From positions 1 through 8,177 of the forward strand of contig CAJUQJ010000084.1 in assembly GCA_910588215.1 (NCBI GenBank): a stretch of 8,177 bases of DNA, written 5' to 3'. How positions within the stretch are numbered: position 1 is the stretch's first letter; each line of letters begins with the position of its first letter. The notes beneath the pieces were generated by a model. That model was given only the letters and a program-made list of their open reading frames with translations. It was not told the origin of the DNA and ran no database searches. Below are positions 7,074-8,177 of this stretch, piece after piece. Origin of the DNA: an uncultured Lachnospiraceae bacterium (lineage in GTDB: Bacteria; Bacillota; Clostridia; Lachnospirales; Lachnospiraceae). Position numbers and translations under genes: made by a program.

Positions 7074-7692
7074 AGAAGAATACTTACCGAAAGAAAAAGC
7101 TGTATATAAGGCTGTAATAGAACTCTTTGAGGAGGGTGCAGATATTAATAATCTTACCGTAGCGGAGATTACCGGGCGGGCCGGTATCGGCAAAGGCACG
7201 GCATATGAATATTTTTCCGGAAAAGAAGAAATGATAGCAAAAGCTTTTTTCTATAATGGCGAAATGTTCTGTAACCAGTTGTATGAAGGTGTCAGCAAGG
7301 AGAATACCCTTTATGATAAGGTGAATTACGTACTACTTGAGATGGAGAATCAAGTTGCCAGAATGGACTGTATTTTTCGTCTGCTTCATATGTTGTCAGA
7401 GAATTCTTCGGTGAGCAGATGGATCCGGGAGCTGCTGAAACAGAAAGAACTGTCAGCAGAGGTACCGGTAGCCGGTTTGATACGTCAGATATTGTATGAT
7501 GAACTGGGAGACAGAGAAATGCCTTCAGAGGAAAATATGACATATCTTGTATGCAGTATTTATTCCAGGATTTTCTGTTATGGAATGATGCTGAAAGCTG
7601 AAATATATAAGAAGGAAGAACAAAGAGAGACGGTGAGGAAATTGACTAGCCGGGGAATATGTCGGGAGGTGGAAGAAATAATCACAACGTAA
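7066..7692 (+). CDS. TetR/AcrR-family transcriptional regulator
   Basis: A 208-residue regulator of usual TetR length. The N-terminal DNA-binding domain is clear: helix 1 about 9-23, then LTVAEITGRAGIGKGTAYEYF (30-50 region), the helix-turn-helix with the typical G-x-G-K-G-T-x-Y-x-Y-F signature, followed by the KEEM segment. The rest (about 62-208) is an all-helical ligand-binding and dimerisation domain with no similarity I can name; it contains Cys70, Cys102 and other cysteines. ATG overlaps the end of the RND gene by 8 nt, with AGAGGT (7052-7057) 8 nt upstream, so the two genes are translationally linked and co-transcribed. The most likely role is repression of this operon through the palindrome at 2807-2822, released by a pump substrate; this is inference from context. 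Confidence 0.95.
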   Translation: MSREEYLPKEKAVYKAVIELFEEGADINNLTVAEITGRAGIGKGTAYEYFSGKEEMIAKAFFYNGEMFCNQLYEGVSKENTLYDKVNYVLLEMENQVARMDCIFRLLHMLSENSSVSRWIRELLKQKELSAEVPVAGLIRQILYDELGDREMPSEENMTYLVCSIYSRIFCYGMMLKAEIYKKEEQRETVRKLTSRGICREVEEIITT

Positions 7693-7710
7693 AATGCTTG
7701 TCGAGATTAT

Positions 7711-7730
7711 CGCAATTACGTAGTAATGCG
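7711..7730 (+). other. Hairpin after TetR gene, without a T-run
   Basis: CGCA-TTAC (7711-7719, one bulged A at 7715) pairs with GTAATGCG (7723-7730) around a 3-nt loop. It starts 18 bp after the TetR stop codon, where a terminator would be expected, but an A-rich tract, not a T-run, follows. It may protect the mRNA 3' end or terminate weakly. Confidence 0.45.
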
Positions 7731-7739
7731 AAGCTGTTG

Positions 7740-7799
7740 AAAAAAAACAAAAAAAATATCAAAAAATGTGTTGACATTCCGAAATGGTAATGATATACT
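7740..7799 (+). promoter_or_regulatory. rRNA operon promoter with A-tract UP element
   Basis: TTGACA (7771-7776) and TATACT (7794-7799) are 17 bp apart, and TG at 7791-7792 gives an extended -10. Directly upstream are three A-tracts: eight A at 7740-7747, eight at 7749-7756 and six at 7761-7766. Such A-runs before the -35 box act as UP elements for the RNA polymerase alpha subunit in strong rRNA promoters. A G at 7807, 8 bp past the -10, is the likely first base, which would fit GTP-sensitive rRNA initiation in Firmicutes; the start base is inferred. Confidence 0.87.
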
Positions 7800-7806
7800 C
7801 AGATTC

Positions 7807-8119
7807 GTTGCTGAGGACAACACAGTGATTCGGCGGCAGACATACATAGAGAAGTATGTAACAGAACCTTGACAAATAAACAGTAATGCAACCCTGAAAA
7901 TTCAAGAGAAAAAATTCTTAAAGATTTTTCAGAGAGTATCGAACAGATACGACCAGACAGTAAATGTTTAGGGAAACGGATACGAAAGAAGCCAAGCTTG
8001 TTTTGATCCGGATCAGACGAAAAAGTAGATTTACTAAAGTTGATCTATGAAGCAGAATTACTAAAGTTAATCTGCGAAGTGGATTTACTAAAGTTGATCT
8101 ACAAAGTAGATTTACTTTT
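7807..8119 (+). other. 16S rRNA leader (pre-rRNA 5' spacer)
   Basis: This ~313-nt stretch lies between the inferred rRNA transcription start and the mature 16S end and has no gene. It contains small hairpins: TACATA/TATGTA (7843-7848 with 7855-7860), GAAAAA/TTTTTC (7908-7913 with 7925-7930) and GTATC/GATAC (7936-7940 with 7946-7950), plus a 12-bp palindrome TGATCCGGATCA (8004-8015). ATTCTTAAAGA (7914-7924) is only loosely like a boxA antitermination signal, and I cannot confirm one. A TTGACA at 7869-7874 has no -10 partner. The 3' third is occupied by tandem 27-nt repeats. The leader should be removed during 16S maturation. Confidence 0.75.
8025..8116 (+). repeat. Tandem 27-nt hairpin repeats in the rRNA leader
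   Basis: Three full units start at 8025, 8052 and 8079 with an exact 27-bp period, and a partial fourth starts at 8106 and stops matching after about 11 bases. All full units share ATTTACTAAAGTT or a one-base variant. Each folds into a hairpin with outer arms like GTAGAT/ATCTAC, an inner AC/GT pair and a TAAA loop. The second outer pair is T-A in units 1 and 3 but C-G in unit 2, a compensatory change that supports a conserved RNA stem. The block ends immediately before the mature 16S sequence. Confidence 0.88.

Positions 8120-8177
<58 letters not shown>

Noticed and set aside
7711..7730. Intrinsic terminator after the TetR gene
   Set aside because: The hairpin is bulged and is followed by A-runs, not T-runs, on the + strand; on the - strand the T-runs would precede the hairpin.
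7869..7897. Second rRNA promoter (P2) with TTGACA at 7869-7874
   Set aside because: No acceptable -10 box occurs at 15-19 bp spacing; the sequence there is ACCCTGAAA-like.
7914..7924. boxA antitermination signal in the rRNA leader
   Set aside because: ATTCTTAAAGA only loosely resembles the usual TTCTTTGAAAA-type core, so it is not called as a feature.
8025..8116. CRISPR array
   Set aside because: The 27-nt units are directly contiguous with no unique spacers, lie inside an rRNA leader, and no cas gene is present.

Overview
The window looks like a chromosomal segment of an anaerobic Clostridia member, most probably Lachnospiraceae. The clearest evidence is the right edge, where the first ~58 nt of a 16S rRNA gene appear (27F-type region, then the GCTGGCGGCGTGCTTAACACATGC-style start common in Clostridia). 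The moderately AT-rich coding sequence, AGGAG-type ribosome sites, near-consensus sigma-A promoters and the protein types agree with this. All genes are on the + strand.

Layout. Positions 1-290 hold no gene; there are two adjacent hairpins at the left edge and a pair of 12-bp direct repeats. A complete membrane sensor histidine kinase follows (291-1754), with no response regulator next to it in the window. A strong promoter (1793-1821) then drives a single lipoprotein gene (1908-2654) that ends at a classic intrinsic terminator (2692-2734). Next is a self-contained drug-efflux-like operon: a near-consensus promoter (2767-2795), a TetR-type palindromic operator just downstream of the expected transcription start (2807-2822), a 1407-residue RND permease (2850-7073) and an overlapping TetR-family regulator (7066-7692). 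The regulator probably represses its own operon through the palindrome. From 7740 an rRNA promoter with A-tracts leads into a ~310-nt rRNA leader and the 16S gene.

The most interesting points are: (1) the RND pump carries a ~370-residue coiled-coil insertion with two runs of 11 and 10 unbroken heptads, placed where AcrB has its docking subdomain, and no membrane-fusion or outer-membrane partner is visible; (2) the pump has lost two of the charged proton-relay residues known from AcrB; (3) the rRNA leader ends in three and a half tandem 27-nt hairpin units with compensatory base changes, and the last half-unit can re-pair with the preceding one to form a strong alternative hairpin ending one to two nucleotides before the mature 16S 5' end.

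No wholly new multi-gene system can be demonstrated here. The coiled-coil RND pump with its regulator and the repeat-bearing rRNA leader are the best candidates for follow-up. All comparisons to AcrB and other families are from memory and were not checked by alignment.
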